The notes beneath the pieces were generated by a model, which saw only the letters and a program-made list of their open reading frames with translations, did no database searches and was not told where the DNA came from. From contig NC_068350.1 of NCBI RefSeq assembly GCF_014633365.1, positions 3,415,001-3,479,000 of the forward strand: a stretch of DNA of 64,000 bases, given 5' to 3'. This document shows positions 1-8,127 of this stretch, in pieces. Each line of letters opens with the position of its first letter. Position 1 is the stretch's first letter. This DNA is from Diospyros lotus (lineage: Eukaryota > Streptophyta > Magnoliopsida > Ericales > Ebenaceae). The position numbers were made by a program, and so were the translations under genes.

Positions 1-422
1 TTGATTTCTTCATGGGTTTGATTTCTTCATGGACTTGATTTCTCCATGGGTTTGATTTCTTCATGGACTTGAATTCTTCATGGACTTTAAGTCTTCATGG
101 GCTTGAATTCTTCATGCCTAAAAAAATAAAAATAATTTAATGTTATTAATAAATTATATATTATATATATGTATTACACATGGCACATATATATATTAGA
201 TTATATTATATATATATTACATGCATGCATATAATGATATATATGTATTATATATAATTTTATATATTATTATTATTTACTTTAGAACTTCATTTCATTC
301 ATCTTTCAATTTAAATTTACATATAACCATAAAATATATATTAATATCTAATTTAAACCATATTTAAGATCGAAAGAAGGGTATAATTATAATAAAATTT
401 TTACAAAATTAACCACTAATCA
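1..422 (-). repeat. 3' LTR of the LOG-bearing element, cut by the window edge
   Basis: This stretch repeats 7394-7832 base for base, apart from one 17-bp unit of the Cttgaattcttcatgga type that is present once more in the right copy. On the minus strand the LTR begins TGATTAGTGG at 422, directly after the polypurine tract. Only the first part of the LTR is in the window. Confidence 0.9.
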
Positions 423-436
423 TACCCCCCAACTTA
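423..436 (-). other. Polypurine tract beside the 3' LTR
   Basis: On the minus strand TTAAGTTGGGGGGTA runs directly into the TG of the 3' LTR. This is the place where plus-strand DNA synthesis of an LTR element is primed. Close relatives of this tract recur at about 1864-1880 and 4090-4106. Confidence 0.75.
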
Positions 437-2040
437 AATATTGCTAGTCCCTTAGCAATCAGATTATACACCTGCCAAACTTTATTCACAATAACTATAT
501 GAATGTAAAAATTTCAAATTCGAAACCAAAATGCATAAAATCGAATAAGTAATTTAGCATTCTAAATCAGATTTTTGGTTAAAGGTCGTATAATCTCAGG
601 AATAGAAATTAGGATAACCAACACATAGACTTAGTCCCTCAAAGTTTTGACTTCAAATCTCACTATGAATTTTCTCTCCAATAAAAAGGATTCCTCAGGT
701 GTACACACAAGGGGGTGCACCGTTATAAGAGTAAATGCAGAACAAGTTCAAAACTCGGTGCCATCCCAAATACAAGGAACGTATTTTCATGAAAGAACAA
801 GGAAATTGACATAGCTTCATGATTGGAATAATGCTCTAGATGAGTAACTTCTGAATTTAAACATGATTCCCTACTCCAAACTCGAATTTTGAGATCACAT
901 GATTTATAGCATCAAAAAGGGACCAGAATGGGTTGTAATGGGGCTATAAAGTTAATACGGGTTGTCAAAGAAAAGGTAGAGTGTGCAAAGGGTGTGTCGG
1001 GATTTTTTTTTTTTTTTTTTTTTTACCATTTCTTTTGAAACAGTTATGCTGAATAGCTAAGAGAATTTTCCCCTTTTTTTTCACTTTTTTTTTCTTCTTT
1101 TTTTTTCTTTTTTTCTTTTTTTTCTTTTTTTTTTCTCTTTAAATATGAAAATAGATAAACAGACTAATTCCCAAAATCACACCAAACGAGGGTAACGAAA
1201 GAAATTGTACTACAAATGGCTCAAATGGGATAGCAAAGGAGGTTAATTTAAAGAAAGAAAAAGGTTTAATAAGCTCAAAATGAAAGAAATTGATCCCTCT
1301 ATCATGCTTCTACAAAACGATGATACTCAGTCATCTAATTCAGAGTTTGAAACCAGTCAAACTTATCCATTATCATATTAGACATTCAAAACGAATTGAT
1401 ATTTTGAAGCCATTGAAAAGATAAGATAAACAATAAAACATATTTAGAGTAAGTGTTATTTCACTCAGAATTAACGGTTATTAGGCTCAAACACTCACTT
1501 GGCTAATAGTCTCCACTTCTGTTGAGAGATCATACAGTGTACTAATCAGCTAATTACTGTTACCTTTGACTTTATGACCGATAACCAATTTTTAAATTTT
1601 GAATCCCCGATGAATGCAAATTACTTATTCTAATGCACATACGTTTTCAAATAAGAAATCAATGCATCCATGTTTCGTATTGCAAACTTAACCGGCTTTC
1701 AGTGCATAACTTCAAAACTTTAGGAATAGCGTTATTTGAAACACAAATTTTTTTTTTTTTTTTAATAAGAGCAGATAAAGATAATCAATTCACACAAGAC
1801 TACAAACTAGCAATAGCAAACTCACAGTTAAATATGAACCAGATAATTCATAACTAAACCTTACACCCCCCAACTTGAATTGCAGTAATAAATTAGGGTT
1901 GTTAGGAATACCTGTAACTCCACAAGTTCATTTTGCTGTGAACTGCTAAAACTTAAACAACAAATGAGCACACCATATATATATATATATTTATATTTTC
2001 ATACCAAAATAAAAATTGATGCAAGTCATAAGATAAAAAA
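437..2040 (-). other. Non-coding internal stretch of the LOG-bearing element
   Basis: About 1.6 kb between the LOG-like ORF and the 3' LTR without a convincing reading frame on either strand. It holds long T-rich runs at 1002-1024 and 1070-1140 and at 1748-1763, and a second polypurine-like tract with flanking AACTTGAATTGC at about 1864-1880. It may be the decayed remains of pol or 3' untranslated DNA; no domain could be read in it. Confidence 0.6.
1864..1880 (-). other. Internal polypurine-like tract (copy 2)
   Basis: On the plus strand ACACCCCCCAACTTGAATT resembles the tract beside the 3' LTR (ACCCCCCAACTTAAAT). It could be a second priming site or a relic of an earlier 3' end; activity cannot be judged from sequence. 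Confidence 0.5.
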
Positions 2041-2085
2041 ATGCGTCTCAAGAGTACAAAAAGTACTCCTTACTCAGCCATCTTA
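2041..2085. repeat. 45-bp hairpin repeat, copy 1
   Basis: These 45 bases recur without a mismatch at 2189-2233. Inside is a perfect 6-bp stem and 5-base loop, GAGTAC-aaaaa-GTACTC at 2052-2068. The two outer parts of the unit also occur, split by 20 different bases, inside the viral-like ORF at 3225-3279, so the repeats look like deletion derivatives of that coding region. Confidence 0.8.
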
Positions 2086-2188
2086 TCAAAGACTTTGCTA
2101 ACAACATTCCACAGTTTTGTTTTGTTTTTTTTTTTTTTTTTTTAAAGAACACAATCAAGAAAAATTCTGCGAGTTGTACAATAACTAG

Positions 2189-2233
2189 ATGCGTCTCAAG
2201 AGTACAAAAAGTACTCCTTACTCAGCCATCTTA
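2189..2233. repeat. 45-bp hairpin repeat, copy 2
   Basis: Identical to 2041-2085 and lying just after the stop codon of the LOG-like ORF in the element's sense. In a transcript it would form a short 3'-untranslated hairpin; whether it helps processing or stability is unknown. Confidence 0.8.
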
Positions 2234-2247
2234 ATAAAGAGCATTTC

Positions 2248-2907
2248 TCACAGTGATAAATCTAAATTAATCGGACCCCTTCGGTGCTTGTTACTAATTG
2301 CCTTAGACCAGTCTATCCGAGGCTCATGAGGATCGTACTGTGGAACATAAGCATGTAATTTCTCTAGCAGCTTATCAATGGTGGATGCAGAAATGAGAAT
2401 CTTTCTTGCTGAACGAGAAATGAACTGTTGGTCCACAGCCTGATCAAGAAAAGAGAGTAACCCATCGAAAAAATGGTTAACATTTAAAAGTCCAATGGGT
2501 TTGGTATGGAGATTACTCTTGGCCCAGGAGATTATACAAAAGATTTCTTCAAGTGTTCCAAAACCTCCTGGTAAAGCAATGAAGGCATCTGACTGATAAA
2601 TCTTACAAGCCATGCGCTCAGACATAGAAGTCGTTTCTATAAGTTGACCGCGTGTAATCCCGGAAATATGTGGTTCAGCTAAAGGGATTGGCATTATACC
2701 TACCACAGATGAATTTCCAAGATGTACAGCTTGTGAAACATAACCATTCAATCCACGACTTCCCCCTCCATATACTAAATTAATTTTTTTCTCTCCTAAT
2801 TTTTTACCAAGTTCGTTCTCTGCAAGTGCGTAACAAATATCGCTCCCAAGTTGAGAGCCACAAAATACGCATATGGTATTGATTCGACGAACTAACTGGC
2901 CTTCCAT
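2248..2907 (-). CDS. LOG-like cytokinin riboside 5'-monophosphate phosphoribohydrolase, intronless
   Basis: An uninterrupted 219-residue frame with the hallmarks of the LOG family. LOG enzymes release active cytokinin bases from their riboside monophosphates in the cytosol or nucleus. Visible motifs are the N-terminal strand ICVFCGS (12-18), the nucleotide-binding YGGGSRG (46-52), the conserved Arg in MSERMA (98) and the signature PGGFGTLEE (113-121) with its catalytic Glu. The length matches plant LOGs, but many family positions differ, as in GGGSRGLNG where plants usually have GGGSxGLMG. Plant LOG genes normally have several introns; this copy has none, which points to capture through RNA. 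It lies 167 bases after the viral-like ORF in the same direction, and a possible splice acceptor (TTCTTTTCAG) sits just before its ATG. Enzyme activity is plausible but not shown. LOG-like proteins were once called lysine decarboxylases. Confidence 0.88.
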   Translation of the reverse strand: MEGQLVRRINTICVFCGSQLGSDICYALAENELGKKLGEKKINLVYGGGSRGLNGYVSQAVHLGNSSVVGIMPIPLAEPHISGITRGQLIETTSMSERMACKIYQSDAFIALPGGFGTLEEIFCIISWAKSNLHTKPIGLLNVNHFFDGLLSFLDQAVDQQFISRSARKILISASTIDKLLEKLHAYVPQYDPHEPRIDWSKAISNKHRRGPINLDLSL

Positions 2908-3074
2908 GTTTGTTCCTTTTGTATGTCCTGAAAAGAAGTTTGGCGATCAAAAGTAGCTATACAACAATTCAACAAGAAATAAATACAAACAAAAATCATG
3001 CGTATGTATAAGTAGTTGTGATTGTGGCTCACATCTTCCTCTGGTTTTACGTCCAGAAACGGCTTAAACACTTT

Positions 3075-3620
3075 CTATGAAGCGGGGATAAGCTTCCCAT
3101 CCAATTTTCTTATAGATTGGCAAACATGGTCGTTTTTAGTCAGATTCCCAAGACTATAGCGTTGGTGGTCACTTCTGAACTGGGTCCATAAAGCAAGAAG
3201 TTCTCTTTGCACTATTCCACATGGATGCGTCTCAAGAGTCAATCGGATATCATCCAGAGACTCCTTACTCAGTCCATCCTTTATGAAACTAATTTTATCT
3301 TCTCGATTTATGGACGTAAACCCCACAGATTTGCATCGTGTGTTACAGGTCCATCGAGCACATTTGTAACAACCATTCACTCTTTTCGCTCTTCTTTTCT
3401 TCGCAAAACTACTCTTCCCTAAGCCTGGAAAATGCTTAAAACTAGGTGAAGTTTCACCAGCTAATCGAACTTTTGCTTCGATCAGCCAACGAATATCTTC
3501 AGGGATGTTATTAAGCATCAACAACCTAAGTCTTTCACACCTAGCAACATAAATTTTTTTCAAATCATTCTGCGGGAGAGATGGATAGTACTTGTGAATT
3601 TTTGAGAGATAAAGATCCAT
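3075..3620 (-). CDS. Carlavirus-type cysteine-rich nucleic-acid-binding protein-like ORF
   Basis: An intact 181-residue frame. An N-terminal helix-rich part includes IPEDIRWLIEAKV (39-51), followed by a GKSSFA segment, a basic patch KKRRAKR (74-80) and a compact Cys motif C84-x2-C87-x4-C92-x3-C96. This order, a hydrophobic helix, G-K-S-S, a basic run and then a zinc-finger-like Cys cluster, is that of the small nucleic-acid-binding proteins at the 3' end of carlavirus and allexivirus genomes. Those are known as RNA-silencing suppressors and, in one case, a nuclear transcriptional activator. The loops between the cysteines are shorter than usual and a C-terminal tail of about 80 residues is extra. 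The ATG follows an A/T homopolymer. The viral relationship rests on motif order read by eye. Another possibility is an unrelated basic zinc-binding protein of the element. Confidence 0.6.
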   Translation of the reverse strand: MDLYLSKIHKYYPSLPQNDLKKIYVARCERLRLLMLNNIPEDIRWLIEAKVRLAGETSPSFKHFPGLGKSSFAKKRRAKRVNGCYKCARWTCNTRCKSVGFTSINREDKISFIKDGLSKESLDDIRLTLETHPCGIVQRELLALWTQFRSDHQRYSLGNLTKNDHVCQSIRKLDGKLIPAS

Positions 3621-4089
3621 TTTTTTTTTTAAAAAAAAAAATTATACTAAGAAGAAAGTAAAGAACTATAAACTTTACAAAAGGGATGAGAGTACCTGAT
3701 CGGAGAATAACACAAAGGAGAGAAGATTGAGCTCAAGAGGGGTGACTTGCCTCATACAGATATGGAGTCTCTTATAGAGCAATGGGCATCACTATTCTAC
3801 ACTCGATTCGAGGCATGCCATAATTGCACCGTCAGACTTGACGTCGTTTAGCGTCTCATTTTTCAACATTTGGCAGTGCCTTTTTTTTTTTTTTCAACGC
3901 TCGGCGCCTCTATTTTCAACATTTGGCAGTGTGCCTTCTTTCTTTATAGGGCAGTGTGATTGCACTGCCCAAGAAAAGATGGCTACCACCAACGTCAATT
4001 CTGTCCCTCTCAATTCAATTTTTGTTTTTAATTAATTTTGTTTTAATTTTTGTTTTTTTTTTTTTAGGTAAAATTTTTTAGACACCTTA

Positions 4090-4106
4090 CCCCCCAACTT
4101 AAATTG
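4090..4106 (-). other. Internal polypurine-like tract (copy 3)
   Basis: The plus strand reads TTACCCCCCAACTTAAATTG, nearly the same as the tract at the 3' LTR. It lies between the gag-like ORF and the viral-like ORF, where gag-pol would normally continue, and so may mark the left border of cargo DNA. Confidence 0.5.
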
Positions 4107-4303
4107 CGTATTGTCCTCAATTGGCAATAAAAGGATAGAAGATAGGCATACCTGGCGGTCTTCAATACATAAACTCGTATGGAGAAATTTTATTTAGACT
4201 GCACATAGAGAAACACTAGTTAAGTAATGAAGAAAAGGAACAACTTATATGTATATATATATATATAAAAAATTATTTTATTATATTTTTATTTATTTTT
4301 TTT

Positions 4304-5533
4304 TTAGAATTTTTTTTTTCTTTTCTTCCAATTAAGGATCAAATGAGTGGTTGCCCACCTAATCGTATAATATCTCCCATTCACTACACCACTTTTAAAG
4401 TTATTTTCAAAATTATATAAATTGATTTTTCTCATGAATGCACATATATATTTTGAAAATATATCGTCCGAAGGTGTTGGTTTTATTATATCCGCGTATG
4501 GCACATTAATTTGCACAAACATCTCACACGTGTTTGGTTTAATTTGATCCTCAATAATATCGACTAACCTAAAAGATAGAAATTGAGGGGTAAATGTGGA
4601 TAAACTTATGATTTTTTCACATTTTGGCTCTCGAATTTTATCCTCTTCTTCCTCCCAGGTTTCTTCTTTTCTTACATCATTTTGGTCTTTTTCTTCCTCC
4701 AAGGCTTCATTGACATCTACCTCACTGTGATCAACCACTCTCTTTTCTTGCACCAAAGGGTGTACTGTCCTAGGGGCATCAAGTTTCTCAATTATTTCTC
4801 CATTCCTTAAGACAGTCACTCCTATGTCCTGCTCCTGACTTTCACTTTTGATGATGGGTTTTATTACTTGGATTTTGAGTGAGTTGGGATGGACAGGCTC
4901 TGACATGCTCAAAGTCTGGGTTAGTTGTGTCAATTGGTTCCTAATGTCCTCTGTAACTCTAATGGTATGTTCTTGACATTTGGACATTTGTGTAAAAATT
5001 TCCATTTGGCCTTGCATAAATAGATTGAAGGTATCTTCTAATGAACTCCCATGAGGGGGTTGATATGCATCGAATGTAGACCCTTCATTCGTTTGAAATG
5101 ATTGAGGCTGGGAAAGGAAGTGCTCATGTGGTTGGGCTACAAAATCATTTTCCCATGAGAAATTTAGAGGAAAGTGTGAATTAAGGTGATATGCATCAAA
5201 GTCCGAATGGTAGTTTTCCTCATGGTTCTGGTAATACATTCCCTCATAGTTGTGTGTGTGTGTGTAACTGGATTGACCATACAATACCTCCTTAAAAGCA
5301 GGTATTATAGGGCAGTCATCCGTTAAATGAGCTGAAGTCTCACACACAGCACACCAAACCTCAATTTCATGGTAAGTGGGTAACAAATGGGTAGTGTCTG
5401 GTTGCAAATCAAAAGTGGTTTGCCTAAGAGGGTATAGATAATCCTTAAGAGGTCTAGACAAATCAGATTCAAAATGATAATTTTCATCATGATAAGTATC
5501 TTGAGCAGACAGATTGTAGTAATTTTGAGACAT
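4304..5533 (-). CDS. Gag-like protein with CCHC zinc knuckle
   Basis: A 409-residue frame in element sense. It has a single knuckle C61-x2-C64-x4-H69-x4-C74 within CAVCETSAHLTDDC, followed by CPxxPAFKEVLYGQ, a pattern common in plant Ty3/Gypsy gag proteins. The following stretch is rich in His, Tyr and Asn, then a helical segment around DTFNLFMQGQMEIFTQM and a Glu/Lys-rich C-terminal part. The usual N-terminal capsid region before the knuckle is missing or very short, and no protease or polymerase follows. A separate short frame upstream (about 5620) encodes MRLRSGRIL, which resembles the start of some plant gag proteins, so an intron or frameshift could join them. It probably binds RNA of the element. 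Confidence 0.7.
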   Translation of the reverse strand: MSQNYYNLSAQDTYHDENYHFESDLSRPLKDYLYPLRQTTFDLQPDTTHLLPTYHEIEVWCAVCETSAHLTDDCPIIPAFKEVLYGQSSYTHTHNYEGMYYQNHEENYHSDFDAYHLNSHFPLNFSWENDFVAQPHEHFLSQPQSFQTNEGSTFDAYQPPHGSSLEDTFNLFMQGQMEIFTQMSKCQEHTIRVTEDIRNQLTQLTQTLSMSEPVHPNSLKIQVIKPIIKSESQEQDIGVTVLRNGEIIEKLDAPRTVHPLVQEKRVVDHSEVDVNEALEEEKDQNDVRKEETWEEEEDKIREPKCEKIISLSTFTPQFLSFRLVDIIEDQIKPNTCEMFVQINVPYADIIKPTPSDDIFSKYICAFMRKINLYNFENNFKSGVVNGRYYTIRWATTHLILNWKKRKKKF

Positions 5534-5733
5534 GAGTGTAAAGTTGACAATCCAATTGCAGGTAAAGACTCAGAATGATATGAAAATACTGTTTCAAAAT
5601 TCTACCTGATCTCAGTCTCATATACAATGCACAAACAAAAATAAAGTAAAAGAGAAATAGAGTTACCGATTTTATCAAGAGATGCTTATTCTTTTATTTT
5701 TTTTATTTTTTTCTTTTTGTTTTTGCCTTAATC

Positions 5734-5751
5734 TCCCCGGCAACGGCGCCA
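5734..5751 (-). other. Primer-binding site, tRNA-Asp type
   Basis: The minus strand reads TGGCGCCGTTGCCGGGGA, the complement of the 3' end of plant tRNA-Asp. It lies five bases after the likely end of the 5' LTR and fixes the minus-strand direction of the element. Confidence 0.85.
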
Positions 5752-6600
5752 AAATTTGACTGCACTCTCACCCTGCAATTAAAACACAATAAAAACAAAT
5801 CATAATAAAACTTTTATATTTTTTTTATTTTAGTGAGAGGTTCATACTCGCCAGTGTACGCGTGCAGTTGTAGTCCAAATTTATATTTATATTTTCTGGA
5901 TGAATCCAGGTCGTCCACTGAGAGATTTATTTATGGCAAAAGAAAAAGAATGTCACACACACGCACACGCATTTGGACAAATTGACAACAAGATTTTTTA
6001 TGGTTTTGTTTTTAGACAACAGATACTAGAAAATAAAGTAAGGCAAAAATTGAAATAAACATTAAACGTAAAAATATGAATTTGGATAGTGCTTGAGTTA
6101 AGACAATTTCAGTACCAACCCGTTGATTCCCAAATTTTAGCATAAATGATTAGCAACATTAATTTAATTTCAGATATGAGGATTTGTTATTAAATGCAAT
6201 TAGAGATGATGATAGTTCTAGGTTAAGCAATCCCCATACATGATATGCGGGATTCTAATTTAAGCAACTACCATAAATTCAATTACAATTAATATACAAA
6301 ACAACTAAATTAATCATCCGGATTTGGGTATGATAGCGTTTCCAGTTCTAGTAACTCTCATACATGGCATGAAAGCTCTAAGTTAGGCTTACGCTCCAAT
6401 CCAAACCTAGTGATTTTTTAATAATTAATACACACTCATACTAAAATTTAAATTAATATTACTTATTTAAAGCACAGCTTTCTTTGGGAATCATTGGCGT
6501 TGGACACTGTCCTTGCCTTAACCCAAGATTAGATTTAACTACTCATTTTTATTTGAAAGTTAATTGACATAAATTTAAATGACGTAATTTAAATAACAGA

Positions 6601-6800
6601 ATTTAAATGACAAGAAATTTAAAGGCATAAACTAACCGGCCATTTAGGCGGTGAATAATTAAATGACAAGAATTAAAATTGCAGAAATTTAAAGGCATAA
6701 ACTAACCGGCCATTTAGGCGGTGAATAATTAAATGACAAGAATTAAAATTGCAGAAATTTAAAGGCACAAATTAACCGGCCATTTAGGCGGTGAATAATA
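6601..6800. repeat. 70-bp tandem repeat in the LTR, about 2.5 units
   Basis: Units start at 6621, 6691 and 6761, each with AAAGGCATAAACTAACCGGC followed by an AT-rich part; the third has two changes at its start. Period is 70 bp. Confidence 0.85.
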
Positions 6801-6977
6801 AAGTAATAATAAATGACATAAGAATTTAAAAGAAGAAAGGAAGGAAGTAAGATCACAAGAGAAAATACTAAAGAAAATGAGAGAGAACAAAAGCAATTCT
6901 CAAAGAGAGAATTCTAAGGAAATAACTAAACTTTTATTCAAGAATAATAATCACACTTACAAATGCAATCAAGTGAG

Positions 6978-6987
6978 CTATTTATAG
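6978..6987 (-). promoter_or_regulatory. LTR TATA box
   Basis: The minus strand reads CCTATAAATAGC, a near-ideal plant TATA box, in the middle of the 5' LTR where the U3/R border is expected. Confidence 0.5.
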
Positions 6988-7061
6988 GCCACAAGATGCA
7001 ATACAAACCACACAATTTCAATTATTCAATTAGACATAATTATATCTAATGGGCACTCACA

Positions 7062-7230
7062 CACTTAAAGTTAAATGGATTTTAGCTATAATACACACCT
7101 AATATTAAATGGATTTTAGCTAAAATACATACCTAATAAAGCACTCATAAAGTTAAATGGATTTTAGCTATAATATCCACCTAATAGTTAAATGGATTTT
7201 AGCTAAAAAACACACCTAATAAAGCTCTCA
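7062..7230. repeat. About 40-bp tandem repeat in the LTR, four units
   Basis: Four imperfect copies of GTTAAATGGATTTTAGCTA followed by A-rich spacer and CACCTAATA. Confidence 0.8.
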
Positions 7231-7329
7231 CATAAAAAATAAAAATAGATTTCTATAAATTGGTTTTTAATCTTTATTAGGATTAAAAATAATCCTTGGG
7301 CCTTCTCCAAATAATATCTTCCATGGGTT

Positions 7330-7530
7330 GCTCAAATTGGGCCTTAATTCTTCATGGGCTTGAATTCTTCATGGACTTTAATTTTTCATGGGCTTGATTT
7401 CTTCATGGGTTTGATTTCTTCATGGACTTGATTTCTCCATGGGTTTGATTTCTTCATGGACTTGAATTCTTCATGGACTTGAATTCTTCATGGACTTTAA
7501 GTCTTCATGGGCTTGAATTCTTCATGCCTA
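7330..7530. repeat. 17-18-bp minisatellite in the LTR
   Basis: Many units of the type CTTGATTTCTTCATGGG/A or CTTGAATTCTTCATGGA. The two LTRs differ by exactly one 17-bp unit here, which shows that the array changes quickly. Confidence 0.85.
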
Positions 7531-7832
7531 AAAAAATAAAAATAATTTAATGTTATTAATAAATTATATATTATATATATGTATTACACATGGCACATAT
7601 ATATATTAGATTATATTATATATATATTACATGCATGCATATAATGATATATATGTATTATATATAATTTTATATATTATTATTATTTACTTTAGAACTT
7701 CATTTCATTCATCTTTCAATTTAAATTTACATATAACCATAAAATATATATTAATATCTAATTTAAACCATATTTAAGATCGAAAGAAGGGTATAATTAT
7801 AATAAAATTTTTACAAAATTAACCACTAATCA

Positions 7833-8127
7833 ATTTCCTAGCTTGTGTAGCTAGAGGGCCTACTTGTGTAAGTAAGAGGTTTTAGTGAATTGGTTCAAAA
7901 TCCTTAGTGGGAGCTAAGGTAGTGGATTAGGCTTGGTTTAAGCCGAACCACTATAAATCCTTTGTGTCATTTATTCTTCTTGCTTTACATTTGTCATTTC
8001 ATATGTTCTATGTTTAAAATCACTAAAACCTCAATTGAATCAAAAAGTTTTCAAGTTCTATCAAGATTTTTAAATTATACCAATTCACCCCCTCTTGGTG
8101 TGTGCCATAGCACCTCCCGTTCCAACA
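7833..8127 (+). repeat. Copia-type LTR fragment into which the LOG-bearing element inserted
   Basis: The segment holds a TATA-like CACTATAAATCC and ends in CCAATTCACCCCCTCTTGG and then TTCCAACA, an arrangement typical of the 3' end of SIRE-type Copia LTRs in plants. No primer site or coding part follows, so it is a solo or broken LTR. The start is where the younger element cuts in. Confidence 0.5.

Larger units (their letters stand above)
1..7832 (-). mobile_element. Non-autonomous LTR retrotransposon carrying LOG-like and viral NABP-like ORFs
   Basis: Read on the minus strand the order is 5' LTR (7832-5757), primer-binding site (5751-5734), gag-like ORF (5533-4304), a cysteine-rich basic ORF (3620-3075), a LOG-like ORF (2907-2248), non-coding DNA, a polypurine tract beside position 423, and the start of the 3' LTR (422 to beyond base 1). 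Both LTRs start TG, and the 5' LTR seems to end in CA five bases before the primer site. The 422 bases shared by both LTRs are identical except for one 17-bp unit, so the insertion is young. No protease, reverse transcriptase, RNase H or integrase reading frame is seen, so movement would need proteins from another element. The tRNA-Asp-type primer site and 2-kb LTR fit the Tat/Athila branch of Ty3/Gypsy, which is inferred. The element interrupts an older Copia-type LTR. Its 3' end and second target duplication lie outside the window. Confidence 0.85.
5757..7832 (-). repeat. 5' LTR of the LOG-bearing element
   Basis: About 2.08 kb, starting TG at 7832 (paired exactly with 422) and probably ending TCA at 5757 next to the primer site. 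A TATA box CTATAAATAG lies at 6978-6987 on the minus strand, which would place transcription start near 6950. The LTR contains three families of tandem repeats (6601-6800, 7062-7230, 7330-7530). The inner border is inferred from the primer site, because the partner LTR is cut off by the window. Confidence 0.8.

Noticed and set aside
3838..4035. Plus-strand Phe/Ser-rich frame within the LOG-bearing element
   Set aside because: Antisense to the element, low complexity, derived from T-rich DNA.
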